From positions 496,001 through 560,000 of the forward strand of contig NZ_JUGF01000001.1 in NCBI RefSeq assembly GCF_000799165.1: a stretch of DNA of 64,000 nucleotides. The letters are read 5' to 3'. Source of the DNA: Methylotenera versatilis 7 (GTDB taxonomy: Bacteria; Pseudomonadota; Gammaproteobacteria; Burkholderiales; Methylophilaceae). Both the position numbers and the translations under genes were made by a program. Below are positions 46,394 to 56,596 of the stretch, one piece after another. Every line of letters starts with the position of its first letter. Within the stretch, counting starts at the first letter, position 1. The notes under the pieces were generated by a model. It did no database searches. It worked only from the letters and a program-made list of their open reading frames with translations, and was not told the origin of the DNA.

Positions 46394-47554
46394 ATGTCAA
46401 AAATTGCAATCGTGGCAGGTGAAGCCTCAGGGGATTTATTGGGTAGCCACTTAATCCGTGCTTTAAAAGCAAAACGCCCTGATTTAACATTTATCGGTAT
46501 TGCAGGGCCAAAAATGATAAGTGAGGGCACTCGCTCATTATTCTCACTAGAGAAGTTATCTGTACGCGGTTATGTAGAAGTACTTATGCATCTTAGAGGC
46601 CTACTTAAACTACGTAAAAACTTATTAGCACAATTGTTAGCTGAAAAACCTGCTGTTTTTATTGGTATTGATGCGCCAGATTTTAACTTTTGGTTAGAAC
46701 GAAAATTCAAAAAGAAGGGCATTCCAGCCATTCATTACGTTGGCCCATCCATATGGGCATGGCGGGGCGGGCGGATGAGTAAAATCAAGCGCGCTGTATC
46801 GCATGTATTGGCTTTATTTCCATTTGAGCCCGCTTTATATGAAGCCGCTAATGTGCCTGTTACTTATGTGGGGCATCCGCTTGCAGATGAGTTACCACTG
46901 GAACCTGATCAACATGCAGCACGTGAAGTGCTCAAAATTAAGCATGATAAATTAGTGGTCGCCATGCTGCCAGGCAGCCGTCAAAGTGAAGTGAAACAGC
47001 ATGCGGCATTGTTCGTCAAAACTGCACGTTTGCTGACGCAAAAACATGCTCATGCACAGCTTTCAGGAATACAGTTTTTAGTTCCATTGATTACGCGTGA
47101 AACACGCAATATTTTTGAAGATGCCATCCATCAAACCTATATTGAATATCCTGATATGGATATAGATTTGCAATTGTTATTCGGCCATGCGCACGATGCG
47201 ATGGAAGCGGCGGATGTTGTGATTGTGGCCTCAGGCACGGCTACGCTGGAAGCTGCTTTGTTGAAACGTCCCATGGTGATTACTTATCGCATGCCGACAT
47301 TAAGCTGGTGGATGCTTAAGCGGATGCGCTATCAACCTTATGTTGGGTTACCCAACATATTAGCCGGTAGGTTTTTAGTACCAGAGCTGTTGCAAGATGA
47401 TGCGACACCTCAAAAGCTAGCGGATGCAGCACATCGCTTATTAGGTGATTCAACCTATGTTGCTGAAATCAAACAAGAGTTCACTAAAATTCATTTAAGC
47501 TTAAAACAGAATACTGCAGAAAAAGCAGCTAACGTTATTTTAAGTTACTTGTAA
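46394..47554 (+). CDS. lpxB: Lipid A disaccharide synthase
   Basis: 386 residues, GT19 glycosyltransferase. IVAGEASGDLLGSHLI at the start, FIGIDAPDFNFWLE, GPSIWAWRGGRMSKIKRAV (as PSIWAWRGGRMSKI), LPGSRQSEVKQ and ASGTATLEAALLKRPMVITYRM blocks. Joins 2,3-diacylglucosamine-1-P with its UDP form at the inner-membrane surface. Confidence 0.97.
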   Translation: MSKIAIVAGEASGDLLGSHLIRALKAKRPDLTFIGIAGPKMISEGTRSLFSLEKLSVRGYVEVLMHLRGLLKLRKNLLAQLLAEKPAVFIGIDAPDFNFWLERKFKKKGIPAIHYVGPSIWAWRGGRMSKIKRAVSHVLALFPFEPALYEAANVPVTYVGHPLADELPLEPDQHAAREVLKIKHDKLVVAMLPGSRQSEVKQHAALFVKTARLLTQKHAHAQLSGIQFLVPLITRETRNIFEDAIHQTYIEYPDMDIDLQLLFGHAHDAMEAADVVIVASGTATLEAALLKRPMVITYRMPTLSWWMLKRMRYQPYVGLPNILAGRFLVPELLQDDATPQKLADAAHRLLGDSTYVAEIKQEFTKIHLSLKQNTAEKAANVILSYL

Positions 47555-47574
47555 TTTTCATCTATCTAAAATAA

Positions 47575-48165
47575 TTGGCAGAAAATAATCTTATTTGCGG
47601 TGTTGATGAAGCAGGGCGCGGGCCGCTTGCTGGCGGCGTGTATGCGGCAGCGGTTATTTTGGATATTAATCAACCCATTATTGGTTTAGCCGACTCTAAG
47701 AAACTATCCGAAAAAAGACGTGACTTTTTAAGCGCTGAAATTAAAGCTAAAGCGCTCGCTTGGGCAATTGCCAGTTGTACTGCGCAAGAAATTGATGAGA
47801 TCAATATTTTGCAAGCAAGTCTGTTAGCGATGAAGCGTGCAATAGAAGCCATGCAAGTGCAATTTAACATTATGCCAAACTTGGTGCAGGTGGATGGCAA
47901 TAAATGCCCAAAGATTGACTTGCCCTGTGAGGCGATTGTTCAAGGTGATAGTAAAGTACAGGCGATTTCGGCGGCATCTATATTAGCCAAAGTCGCACGC
48001 GATGCAGAATGTTATGCGCTAGATGCAGTTTATCCGCAATATGATTTTGCTAAACACAAAGGCTATCCTACTGCCTTGCATTTACAAATGTTAACTCAAT
48101 ATGGCGTAACGCCAATTCATCGTAAAAGCTACGCCCCAGTAAGACGTCTATTAAGCCAGCAATAA
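47575..48165 (+). CDS. rnhB: Ribonuclease HII
   Basis: 196 residues, TTG start. [21 protein letters not shown] (as [16 protein letters not shown]), [12 protein letters not shown] and VDGNKCP carry the acidic residues of the RNase H active site. Removes single ribonucleotides from DNA. Its 3' end overlaps the convergent methyltransferase gene by 15 bp. Confidence 0.96.
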   Translation: MAENNLICGVDEAGRGPLAGGVYAAAVILDINQPIIGLADSKKLSEKRRDFLSAEIKAKALAWAIASCTAQEIDEINILQASLLAMKRAIEAMQVQFNIMPNLVQVDGNKCPKIDLPCEAIVQGDSKVQAISAASILAKVARDAECYALDAVYPQYDFAKHKGYPTALHLQMLTQYGVTPIHRKSYAPVRRLLSQQ

Positions 48166-48864
48166 AAATACGGTAGGCCGCTTGTGCAAATCGGGTAATG
48201 GCGATTGCTTCCAGCTTGCAATCGTTTTTGTTGCAATCATTTCAGTACTTAGACTGATATTGCAGGCAATACACAATTTTGTATTGGGATGGCACGTACT
48301 TAAAATAGCTTCCAGCATATGCTGATTGCGGTAAGGCGTTTCAATAAAAATTTGCGTTTCTTTGTGGGTTAAGGAGCGCTTTTCAATTTCTTTTAGCCTT
48401 AAGTTGCGCGCTTGTTTATCTACTGGCAAATAACCTAAAAATGCAAATTGCTGGCCATTTAAGCCCGAAGCCATCAGGCTTAGTAAAATAGAACTTGGCC
48501 CAACAAATGGGATGACTTTGATATTTTTTTGATGTGCAAGTGCTACCAATTTCGCGCCAGGGTCTGCAATGCCAGGGCAGCCCGCATCACTCATTAAACC
48601 GACGTCTTGGCCTGCTAGCAAAGGTTTTAGCAATACCGAAACGTCTTTATCGTCGGTATGCTCATTAAGCAAATGAAGCACTAATTCACGCACAGGTTTC
48701 AGTGTTTTAATCGTGCTTAAAAAGTGACGTGCAGACTTTTCACTTTCTACAATAAATACATCGAGTTTTTGCACGATAGAAACCACATCAGGCGGCAAAA
48801 CGCTGGTGATGTTGTCATCACCAAGCGTGACAGGAACGAGGTAGAGTGTGCCGAATTTAGACAA
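48151..48864 (-). CDS. SAM-dependent methyltransferase, RsmI/tetrapyrrole methylase-like
   Basis: 237 residues, TTG start. Two-lobed tetrapyrrole-methylase fold: [12 protein letters not shown] at the N-terminus, [20 protein letters not shown] (as [14 protein letters not shown]) and [17 protein letters not shown] match RsmI-type enzymes. RsmI itself methylates the 2'-OH of C1402 in 16S rRNA, but this branch (with [18 protein letters not shown]) is a distinct paralogue; substrate unknown. It converges and overlaps with rnhB. Confidence 0.82.
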   Translation of the reverse strand: MSKFGTLYLVPVTLGDDNITSVLPPDVVSIVQKLDVFIVESEKSARHFLSTIKTLKPVRELVLHLLNEHTDDKDVSVLLKPLLAGQDVGLMSDAGCPGIADPGAKLVALAHQKNIKVIPFVGPSSILLSLMASGLNGQQFAFLGYLPVDKQARNLRLKEIEKRSLTHKETQIFIETPYRNQHMLEAILSTCHPNTKLCIACNISLSTEMIATKTIASWKQSPLPDLHKRPTVFLLLA

Positions 48865-48911
48865 AAGAGAAATTGACCATATAAATGTAGATATTTAACC
48901 TATAGAAACTA

Positions 48912-50378
48912 TTAATACTTCACTTGTACTCTGTAGGTGAGGGTGGTTTTTCCTTCTGCAGGTATTTCAATTTTCCATACAGCTAGATGGCTATTGGCTT
49001 TGATGTGAGGATGGCTTTCACTCAATATTTTCCAATCACCGCTAATCGGTTCTTGCACAGTTACCGTAATCTTCTCTTTTTTGGCATTTTTAAGGGTTAA
49101 CTCAAATGCACTTTCGTATAGTTGATTGGTTTTTGAAGGTTTAGGCAACACCTTAAAATCCGTTTGTTTTTTGTCTGCGGTTACATCAAATGCCTCACCT
49201 AATTTTAAACGCACGGTTTCATTTTTAGGTGTGTGGTCGATATTATCTTCACCGACAAATTGTGCATTGCCTTTGCTGTCTTTTTTGTACACTCGCAATA
49301 TGCCTTTAGGCAATGGCATGCCCAGTTTGCTGGTTTCTTTGTTTTCAAACTCAATGAAAACACCAACTTTCATTTTGCTGCCAATTTCACCGTATTGGCC
49401 TTGATAGTAATAATCTGCGCCAGTTAACAGTAGTTCTTTTTTTACCAGCACATTACTGGCTGATAGCAAGGCAACTTGTTTAGTTTGGTTATCGCTGATA
49501 GTTGTTGGACGATCCAGTGTATATAAATGATATTCCAGCAAAGACTCCTCTGCCATTGGCGCAGCGGCTTCTGCCATCATCATATCGTTTTTGCGCATTT
49601 GCATGCCTAAAGCGCGTGGCGATTGCTGCACGCGGTTGACGTCACCCGCGACTAATTGCAACTTGGCGTTTTTATATGTGGTTCCGCTGGTATTGGTTAA
49701 TGTTACCCAGCCGGATAAATCCAATTGATTTTCTTTGTCATTCAGCTCGGCTACATAATCTGCTTTCCAGGCCAATCCGCCCGTTAAGTAACTTAATTCA
49801 ACAGTTTGATCATTGGCACCCTTATTATTGAACTGCGTCACCAGCGTTGGCCTGTCGCGCAAATTGGCGGGCACATCGTCGTAAACGATACGATTGGTTG
49901 AAACGCCTGTTTCGATGCGATTGCCGACCTTAAGTACCACGCCATGATTGGCTGATAATACAGTGGCTTGTTCGACCGTTTCTGCGCCTGTTGTTGGATG
50001 TATTTTTACCAAACCAACGGTTTTTCCTATATATTTTTCGAGTAATTTTTCTGGTGTCAGCAAATCAAAATCAAAATTTTGTTCTAATAGAGCTAAGCTA
50101 TCAGGGGCGTTAATGCTGCGTAATAACGCAGTTTCAGGGCTGATTCTTGCGCTGACATCTCTTAGTGCCAGCACATTTAAACCAGATTTTAATTTAACTT
50201 TACGCGTATCTTTAACGAGTGCCAGATCACCATTGTAAATAGTGACTGCTACACTTTGTTGATCATTCAGTGTGCTTTGTGTCTCATCTGAAATACTGGC
50301 TACATTATTATCCAAGGCAAATGCTCCCATTGACAAAATACTGGTGATTGCTAAAACAACTGAACGGCGCTTAAACAT
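48912..50378 (-). CDS. DUF4139 domain exported protein
   Basis: 488 residues from the ATG at 50378, which follows GGAGA; an earlier in-frame start has no such site. Signal peptide (about 1-22, SMGAFA-LD). DUF4139-type beta-rich protein (mucoidy-inhibitor A like in eukaryotes/bacteria), with long strands such as VAVTIYNGDLALVKDTRKV (first part), and YLTGGLAWKADYVAELND. Periplasmic or outer-membrane associated. Function not established. Confidence 0.82.
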   Translation of the reverse strand: MFKRRSVVLAITSILSMGAFALDNNVASISDETQSTLNDQQSVAVTIYNGDLALVKDTRKVKLKSGLNVLALRDVSARISPETALLRSINAPDSLALLEQNFDFDLLTPEKLLEKYIGKTVGLVKIHPTTGAETVEQATVLSANHGVVLKVGNRIETGVSTNRIVYDDVPANLRDRPTLVTQFNNKGANDQTVELSYLTGGLAWKADYVAELNDKENQLDLSGWVTLTNTSGTTYKNAKLQLVAGDVNRVQQSPRALGMQMRKNDMMMAEAAAPMAEESLLEYHLYTLDRPTTISDNQTKQVALLSASNVLVKKELLLTGADYYYQGQYGEIGSKMKVGVFIEFENKETSKLGMPLPKGILRVYKKDSKGNAQFVGEDNIDHTPKNETVRLKLGEAFDVTADKKQTDFKVLPKPSKTNQLYESAFELTLKNAKKEKITVTVQEPISGDWKILSESHPHIKANSHLAVWKIEIPAEGKTTLTYRVQVKY

Positions 50379-50434
50379 ATGGAGTCTCCTAAACGATGAT
50401 GGATAGCTGATTATGGGTAATGAACGCATCTACT

Positions 50435-51016
50435 TTAGATGACGCTGACACCTTCATTATTCAGCATGGTAATCAGCTTAATTAAAGGCAAGCCAATCAA
50501 CGCGTTGGGGTCATCGCCCAGCATGCGTTCAATTAACGCAACGCCTAAACCTTCAGATTTAGCGCTGCCCGCACAATGATATGGCTGTTCTTTAGCTAAG
50601 TAGTTTTCAATTTGTGCATCCGTTAACTGTCTAAAACGCACCAAATACGGTACGACTTCAGCTTGCATATTGCCAGTTGCGGCATTAAATAAGCAAAGTG
50701 CACTATGAAAAGTTACTTCACGGCCGCGCATCATCTTTAATTGTTTTGTGGCATTGCTGTGGTTGAGAGGTTTGCCCAATTGCTCACCATCCAAAGTCGC
50801 CACCTGGTCGCAACCAATGATTAAAGCATGCGGGTATTCACTGCCGATTTTTCTTGCTTTATCTTGCGCTAATCTTAAAGCGGTTTCGTGCGGCTTTTCA
50901 TTTTCCAAGATGGTTTCATCTACATTAGGCGAAATGCAACTAAAAGGCACTTGCAGCTTTTGTAGCAGTTCGCGCCTGTAAATAGAAGAAGAAGCTAGAA
51001 TAAGTATTTGTTTCAT
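50435..51016 (-). CDS. Maf-family nucleotide pyrophosphatase (YceF-like)
   Basis: 193 residues. [16 protein letters not shown] at the start, DVDETILEN-like [40 protein letters not shown] and [10 protein letters not shown] plus [13 protein letters not shown]. The Maf subgroup with KSEG is of the YceF type, which hydrolyses m7GTP. House-cleaning role. In E. coli yceF is divergent from yceD-rpmF; here the carboxylase genes lie between. Confidence 0.9.
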   Translation of the reverse strand: MKQILILASSSIYRRELLQKLQVPFSCISPNVDETILENEKPHETALRLAQDKARKIGSEYPHALIIGCDQVATLDGEQLGKPLNHSNATKQLKMMRGREVTFHSALCLFNAATGNMQAEVVPYLVRFRQLTDAQIENYLAKEQPYHCAGSAKSEGLGVALIERMLGDDPNALIGLPLIKLITMLNNEGVSVI

Positions 51017-51034
51017 TATGTTTTATTAAAAATA

Positions 51035-51067
51035 AAAGCCGATAGCTTTGACTCACTATCGGCTTTA
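51035..51067 (-). terminator. Terminator of the pycA-pycB unit
   Basis: AAAGCCGATAG / CTATCGGCTTT stem of 11 bp with a 10-nt loop, followed on the minus strand by TTATTTTT. Lies just downstream of the carboxyltransferase gene and upstream of maf. Confidence 0.85.
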
Positions 51068-51086
51068 AAATCATCCTTTATCAATA

Positions 51087-52946
51087 TTATTCAGGTTGAA
51101 TCTCAAGTAGAGATTCATCCGGTGTAACCGTATCACCTTTGGTAACATGTACCGCTACCACGGTGCCCGTTTTAGAGGCTTGAATTTCATTTTCCATTTT
51201 CATGGCTTCAATCACTAAAACACCATCACCCGCTTTTACTTTATCGCCAACCGCTACTTTTACCGCAACAATAGTCCCTGGCATGGCGGTTGTAACGCAA
51301 CCCGCATGATGTGGGCGAGGGCGGCCATTCGCGGTTTTTGAGCCGGCTTTCTTTTTGTCTACACTTTTAGCACCATTGCTGGTTGCGCCGTTGCTGGAAA
51401 CCTCAATTTCACTCAAGGTTTCAACAACCACTTCTTCCGCAATACCATCGACTGATACGTAGAATGGGCGTAAATCTTCACCTTCATGGCCGCTGCCAGT
51501 CAGTTTGATATGGAAAGTTTCGCCATGCAGCGTCACATTAAACTCATTGGGGGCGTAGCGTGCAGCGCTGGTATTAGCCGGCTCTTTGGTTAATAGTGCT
51601 TCAGGTTTCAGGCTGCCGGCATTACGTTCCTGCAGAAAAGTTTTGCCGATATCTGGGAACATCGCGTAGGTTAAAACATCTTCTTCACTTTTTGCGATGC
51701 GATCAGCTTCTGCCTGTAATTTAACCATCTCAGGCTCTAACAAATCAGCAGGGCGACAGGTAATGACTTTCGCATCGCCAACTGCTTGTTGTTTCACTGC
51801 TTCATTCACTGGCGCTGGAGATTGACCATATTGACCGAGTAAATAATTCTTCACCTCATTAGTGACAGACTTATAGCGTGAGCCAGTCATCACGTTTAAT
51901 ACAGCTTGCGTACCCACAATTTGTGAGGTTGGCGTAACCAATGGCGGATAACCCAAGTCTTCACGCACGCGCGGAATTTCAGCCAATACTTCATCAATAC
52001 GATCTAGCGCACCTTGTTCTTTAAGCTGGTTTGATAGATTAGAAATCATGCCGCCTGGCACTTGATTCACTAAAACACGTGTATCAACACCAGTAAAATC
52101 ACTCTCAAATTGCCAGTATTTTTTACGCGTTTCACGGAAATAAGCAGTGATTTCTTGTAATTTAGCTAAGTCTAAACCAGTGTCATATTCAGTGCCTGCT
52201 AACGCAGCAACCATACTTTCCGTGGTGGGGTGGCTTGCACCTTCTGAAAAAGATGAGTTGCAAGTGTCAATAATGTCAGCACCACTTTCAATGCCTTTGA
52301 GCAACACCATGCTAGCCAAGCCAGAAGTGGCATGACTATGCACATGAATAGGTAAACTGACTGCAGCTTTAAGCGCCTTTACTAAATCTGCAGCAACTTG
52401 TGGTGTTAATAAACCTGCCATATCTTTAATGCCAATGCTGTCTGAACCCATACTTTCCAGCTCTTTTGCCATTGCAACGAAATAAGCAATATCGTGCACT
52501 GGGCTGGTGGTATAAGAAAGTGTACCGATGGCATGTTTTTTAACTTTTTTCACCGCGTTAATGGCTTCGCGCAAATTACGCGTGTCATTCATCGCATCAA
52601 AAATACGGAATACATCCACGCCGTTATCCGCAGATTTTTGAACAAAAGCATGCACAACGTCATCAGAATAATGACGATAGCCAAGTAAATTTTGGCCACG
52701 CAATAGCATGTTAATTTGACTGTTTGGCAATGCTTTACGCAGTTTCGTTAAGCGTTCCCATGGATCTTCTTTTAAATAGCGTACACAGGCATCAAACGTT
52801 GCGCCGCCCCAAGCTTCCAGCGACCAAAAGCCAATCGCATCTAATTGGCTACAAATTGGCAGCATATCTTCAGTACGCAATCGTGTGGCAATCATGGATT
52901 GATGGCCATCACGTAGAACGAGTTCGGTAAGTTGTATTTTGCTCAT
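51087..52946 (-). CDS. Carboxyltransferase/biotin-carrier subunit of pyruvate carboxylase (OadA-like)
   Basis: 619 residues from the ATG at 52946. N-terminal TIM-barrel carboxyltransferase with ELVLRDGHQS, GSDSIGIKDMAGLLTP and HVHSHATSGLASM (metal His), a conserved middle domain, then an Ala/Ser-rich linker and a C-terminal biotinyl domain with VLVIEAMKMENEIQ (biotinyl Lys). No decarboxylase membrane subunits are nearby. With the adjacent biotin carboxylase (order pycA then pycB) it matches the two-subunit pyruvate carboxylases of Pseudomonas; oxaloacetate decarboxylase is the less likely alternative. Confidence 0.87.
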   Translation of the reverse strand: MSKIQLTELVLRDGHQSMIATRLRTEDMLPICSQLDAIGFWSLEAWGGATFDACVRYLKEDPWERLTKLRKALPNSQINMLLRGQNLLGYRHYSDDVVHAFVQKSADNGVDVFRIFDAMNDTRNLREAINAVKKVKKHAIGTLSYTTSPVHDIAYFVAMAKELESMGSDSIGIKDMAGLLTPQVAADLVKALKAAVSLPIHVHSHATSGLASMVLLKGIESGADIIDTCNSSFSEGASHPTTESMVAALAGTEYDTGLDLAKLQEITAYFRETRKKYWQFESDFTGVDTRVLVNQVPGGMISNLSNQLKEQGALDRIDEVLAEIPRVREDLGYPPLVTPTSQIVGTQAVLNVMTGSRYKSVTNEVKNYLLGQYGQSPAPVNEAVKQQAVGDAKVITCRPADLLEPEMVKLQAEADRIAKSEEDVLTYAMFPDIGKTFLQERNAGSLKPEALLTKEPANTSAARYAPNEFNVTLHGETFHIKLTGSGHEGEDLRPFYVSVDGIAEEVVVETLSEIEVSSNGATSNGAKSVDKKKAGSKTANGRPRPHHAGCVTTAMPGTIVAVKVAVGDKVKAGDGVLVIEAMKMENEIQASKTGTVVAVHVTKGDTVTPDESLLEIQPE

Positions 52947-52975
52947 AATCAATCGTCTTCTATTAAATACTTTTT

Positions 52976-54394
52976 TTAAATGCCTTCGTGTGCCGCAATC
53001 GCTGCGGAAATTGCTGCTGCAATCAGTTCTGGAGGTAACTCGGTCGCGTAATTAGTCAGCTCAGGATGGGTTTCTACAAAACTGGTATTGAATTGTGCAT
53101 TCTTAAAATCAGGATGTTTCATGATTTCTTGATAATAGGGAATCGTTGTTTTAACGCCATAAACCTCCATATCACTTAGCGCACGGCGACCGCGCTCAAT
53201 CACACCTTCCCAATCCAAGGCCCAAACCGTTAATTTTGCACACATGGAGTCGTAGTAAGGCGGGATCACATAACCTGTATATATAGCGGCATCCATACGC
53301 ACACCTGGTCCGCCAGGTGAGTAATAGCGCGTTATTTTACCGAAACTCGGTAAGAAATCGTTTTTAGGATCTTCGGCATTAATCCGATATTCCATCGCAA
53401 AACCGCGGAAGCTGATTTCGGATTGTTTATATTGCAAGGGCAAACCATAAGCGATACGAATTTGTGCTTGCACAATATCCACACCAGTAATGGTTTCGGT
53501 CACGGTATGCTCAACCTGCAAGCGGGTATTCATTTCCATAAAGTAAAAATGATTATTAGAGTCCAGTAAGAATTCCACTGTACCTGCATTTTCGTAACCT
53601 ACTGCTTTAGCTGCTTTTACCGCTAATCCGCCAATGTAATCACGTTGCGCTTGACTTAACTGGGGTGAGGGCGCGATTTCAATAAGCTTTTGATTGCGAC
53701 GTTGAATTGAACAGTCACGCTCAAATAAATGAATCACGTTACCTTTGCTATCGGCTAAAACTTGCACTTCAATATGGCGCGGTGCGACAACACATTTTTC
53801 TAAGAATACTTCTGGCTTGCCAAATGCTTTGCTGGCTTCACTAATTACACGGTCATAGTTGCTCAGTAATTCTTTTTCAGAGTCGCAGCGCCTGATCCCG
53901 CGTCCGCCACCACCATTGGTGGCCTTTAACATCACAGGGTAGCCAATTTTATTGGCTAGCTTGACTGCTTCTTCTAGATTTTCAAGATTGCCGTCGCTAC
54001 CTGGTGTGCAAGGTATGCCAGCCTTCGTCATTGCGTTACGCGCTTGAATTTTGTCGCCCATTTGACGGATAACTGTAGCACTTGGCCCGATAAACTTAAT
54101 GCCGCGACGCGCACAAATTTCCGCTAACTCCGGATTTTCCGACAAAAAACCATAGCCAGGATGCAAGGCGTCACAGCCTGCAGCTACTGCTACGTTAACA
54201 ATATTATGTGCGTTTAAATAGCCGGCAACTGGGTCGGTGCCAATGTTGTAGGCCTCATCGGCTTTTTTAACATGCAAGGCATGACGATCAGCCTCGGCAT
54301 AAATAGCGACAGATTTAATGCCCATTTCGGAGCAAGCGCGTACAATACGCACTGCAATTTCCCCCCGATTAGCAACAAGAATTTTTTTGAACAC
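52976..54394 (-). CDS. Biotin carboxylase subunit (PycA/AccC type)
   Basis: 472 residues from the GTG at 54394, which follows AAGGG; an upstream in-frame start (54514) would add 40 unrelated residues and overlap yceD. ATP-grasp enzyme: KKILVANRGEIAVRI, ATNGGGGRGIRRC (ATP loop), VEKCVVAPRHIEVQ-type strand, RLQVEHTVTETITG and FAMEYRINAED. As the partner of the adjacent OadA-like subunit, it is best read as subunit A of pyruvate carboxylase rather than acetyl-CoA carboxylase AccC; no accB is nearby. Confidence 0.88.
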   Translation of the reverse strand: MFKKILVANRGEIAVRIVRACSEMGIKSVAIYAEADRHALHVKKADEAYNIGTDPVAGYLNAHNIVNVAVAAGCDALHPGYGFLSENPELAEICARRGIKFIGPSATVIRQMGDKIQARNAMTKAGIPCTPGSDGNLENLEEAVKLANKIGYPVMLKATNGGGGRGIRRCDSEKELLSNYDRVISEASKAFGKPEVFLEKCVVAPRHIEVQVLADSKGNVIHLFERDCSIQRRNQKLIEIAPSPQLSQAQRDYIGGLAVKAAKAVGYENAGTVEFLLDSNNHFYFMEMNTRLQVEHTVTETITGVDIVQAQIRIAYGLPLQYKQSEISFRGFAMEYRINAEDPKNDFLPSFGKITRYYSPGGPGVRMDAAIYTGYVIPPYYDSMCAKLTVWALDWEGVIERGRRALSDMEVYGVKTTIPYYQEIMKHPDFKNAQFNTSFVETHPELTNYATELPPELIAAAISAAIAAHEGI

Positions 54395-54494
54395 TTGAAC
54401 CCTTAAAGATATGCAACAAACTCGGCGATTGTAACACGCGGGTGCTGTCTGCAAAATAAGCACGAGGCCTAAAAATGGCTGGATTGATGAAAAA

Positions 54495-55025
54495 ATGAAT
54501 AAATTAACACCCACAATGAAACCATTATTGATAAATAATCTTGAATTTTCTGTATCTGAACAAGTCGTTTCAGGAGATGTGGAATTGACGGCGCTACAAA
54601 GGCTGAAGGAGCTTTTAGTGTTGCAGGTTGAGCACCAACAACCTGTTAATATCCAATATACATTGGCTGGTTCGGCAAAAAAATATAGTCTGCCAAGTTT
54701 GCATTTAACGATAGATGCAAACTTGCCCGCGGTTTGTCAGCGTTGCTTGAATGAAATGAATGTGCAATTAAAGCTAAGTTTTGATTATTTGATCAGCGGG
54801 GCCGAGCCAGTTGGATTTGATGAAAATGACGATTTGGATTGGTTGGAGGCCTCGCGTGAGATGGATGTGTGGGGAGTTGTAGAGGATGAGTTGTTAATCG
54901 CTTTCCCCATTGCACCTGTACATTCTTCAGAGCATCAGCAAGAGTGCATACAACATATTAAGCAAAGCGGGGAGAAGCCGAATCCTTTTGCGGTACTTAA
55001 AGATTTTGCTAAAAAATCGAGCTAA
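54495..55025 (+). CDS. yceD: YceD / DUF177 large-rRNA accumulation protein
   Basis: 176 residues. DUF177: two beta strands and a CQRCLNEM zinc-like motif (about 83-90), with a later ECIQHI. Homologues (YceD, Duf177) are needed for normal 23S rRNA accumulation and always precede rpmF, as here (128 bp gap). Start at 54495 or at the ATG 11 codons on. Divergent from accC. Confidence 0.88.
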   Translation: MNKLTPTMKPLLINNLEFSVSEQVVSGDVELTALQRLKELLVLQVEHQQPVNIQYTLAGSAKKYSLPSLHLTIDANLPAVCQRCLNEMNVQLKLSFDYLISGAEPVGFDENDDLDWLEASREMDVWGVVEDELLIAFPIAPVHSSEHQQECIQHIKQSGEKPNPFAVLKDFAKKSS

Positions 55026-55153
55026 ATATAACGAATCACCGTCTGGTGTTTATGAGTGTTGTGTGTTTTTGTTTACACGGAGATATAAATTAAATTATAA
55101 TGCTGGATTAGCTATTTAACACATTTGCTTAAAGCATTTACTGGAGTTTTATC

Positions 55154-55333
55154 ATGGCAGTTCAACAAAACAAAAAGTCACCTTCTAAACGTGGCATGCA
55201 TCGTTCACATGACTTTTTAGTTAATCCACCATTGGCGGTTGAGCCAACAACAGGTGAAACACATTTACGTCATCACATTAGCCCAACCGGTTACTATCGT
55301 GGCCGTAAAGTGTTATCAACAAAGGGCGAATAA
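55154..55333 (+). CDS. rpmF: 50S ribosomal protein L32
   Basis: 59 residues, missed by length-limited gene finders. GGAG at 55143-55146 precedes the [22 protein letters not shown] opens as in every L32, and [15 protein letters not shown] closes it. The zinc Cys pairs are absent, so this is the C-minus type. Follows yceD. Confidence 0.97.
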   Translation: MAVQQNKKSPSKRGMHRSHDFLVNPPLAVEPTTGETHLRHHISPTGYYRGRKVLSTKGE

Positions 55334-55403
55334 GTCCTTTCTCTGGTTTTGTTGATTAAACCCTAGTAGTTAAATTATAGTGATTAATCAAATAGCTGGA
55401 ACA

Positions 55404-55434
55404 AATGCGCCGTACTATAAACAGTGCGGCGTTT
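55404..55434 (+). terminator. Possible terminator between rpmF and plsX
   Basis: CGCCGTAC, 8 nt, GTGCGGCG stem (one wobble) followed by TTT. The short T run makes it only a candidate, in a 202-bp gap. Confidence 0.4.
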
Positions 55435-55535
55435 GCACATTTAGCATTTGTGCGCATGTTTCGTTTCATCCTCTAAATTACTGTTTGTCGGCTTAAATCG
55501 TTGGCAAACATATCATCTTAACTTCTAATACTTTA

Positions 55536-56585
55536 ATGGATATTACAATTGCGATAGATGCGATGGGTGGCGATCATGGCCCTCACGTAACCGTTCCTGC
55601 TGCCTTAAAGGCGCTTAAGGAAGATGATCAGCTCAATATTGTGTTGGTTGGCTTGGAAGATGTTATTCAAGCTGAATTAAAAGCACATAAATCCAGCACC
55701 AGTCCCCGTTTGCGCATACATCCGACAACGGAAGTTGTGTTGATGGATGAGTCGCCACAAAGCGCACTGAAGAATAAAAAAGATTCTTCCATGCGCGTAG
55801 CGATTAATCTCGTTAAAAGTGGTGAGGCGAATGCCTGTGTAAGCGCTGGCAATACTGGCGCACTAATGGCGACTGCGCGTTTTGTATTGAAGACTTTGCC
55901 TGGTATTGATAGACCGGCGATTGCATCGTCATTACCTTCCGAAAAAGGTAAGACCTACATGCTGGATCTGGGTGCGAATGCCGATTGCACACCGGAGCAT
56001 TTGTTACAGTTTGCGGTGATGGGCGCCATGTTGGTTAGCTGTGTGGAGCATAAATCCAATCCAACCGTTGGTTTGCTGAATATTGGCTCCGAAGATATTA
56101 AAGGTAATGAGGTCGTTAAGCAGACGGCTGAGCTATTGCGCGCTAGCCACCTTAACTTTTACGGCAATATTGAAGGTGACGATATCTTTAAAGGCACAAC
56201 TGATTTGGTTGTGTGCGATGGTTTTGTGGGTAATGTCTCACTTAAAACCACAGAAGGTTTAGCGCACATGATGGGCAAGTTTTTAACGATGGAATTTAAA
56301 AAAAACTGGCTTACCAAATTAATGGCACTTGGGGCAATGCCAGTTTTAAACGCCTTCAAAAAGCGCCTGGATCCACGTCGTTACAATGGCGCCAGTTTCT
56401 TGGGCTTGCGCGGCATTGTGGTAAAAAGCCATGGCGGTGCCGATGAGTTGGCATTTTATTATGCCTTGCAGGTAGCGATTGAAGAGGCTCGCAGCAATGT
56501 TTTGCGACGCATTACAGAGCAATTAGAAATTGAACACATACAGCCACAAAATAGCGCATTAAGTGCAAATAATTTGGCAGATTAA
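55536..56585 (+). CDS. plsX: Phosphate acyltransferase PlsX
   Basis: 349 residues. Makes acyl-phosphate from acyl-ACP for phospholipid synthesis. [20 protein letters not shown] (as [14 protein letters not shown]), [32 protein letters not shown] and [12 protein letters not shown] are family hallmarks. Typical length and position before fabH. Confidence 0.97.
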   Translation: MDITIAIDAMGGDHGPHVTVPAALKALKEDDQLNIVLVGLEDVIQAELKAHKSSTSPRLRIHPTTEVVLMDESPQSALKNKKDSSMRVAINLVKSGEANACVSAGNTGALMATARFVLKTLPGIDRPAIASSLPSEKGKTYMLDLGANADCTPEHLLQFAVMGAMLVSCVEHKSNPTVGLLNIGSEDIKGNEVVKQTAELLRASHLNFYGNIEGDDIFKGTTDLVVCDGFVGNVSLKTTEGLAHMMGKFLTMEFKKNWLTKLMALGAMPVLNAFKKRLDPRRYNGASFLGLRGIVVKSHGGADELAFYYALQVAIEEARSNVLRRITEQLEIEHIQPQNSALSANNLAD

Positions 56586-56596
56586 GGTATTAACTC

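Noticed and set aside
54394-54514. Longer biotin carboxylase with 40 extra N-terminal residues
   Set aside because: The GTG at 54394 has AAGGG and starts the conserved FKKILVANRGEIA block; the extension would overlap the yceD start.
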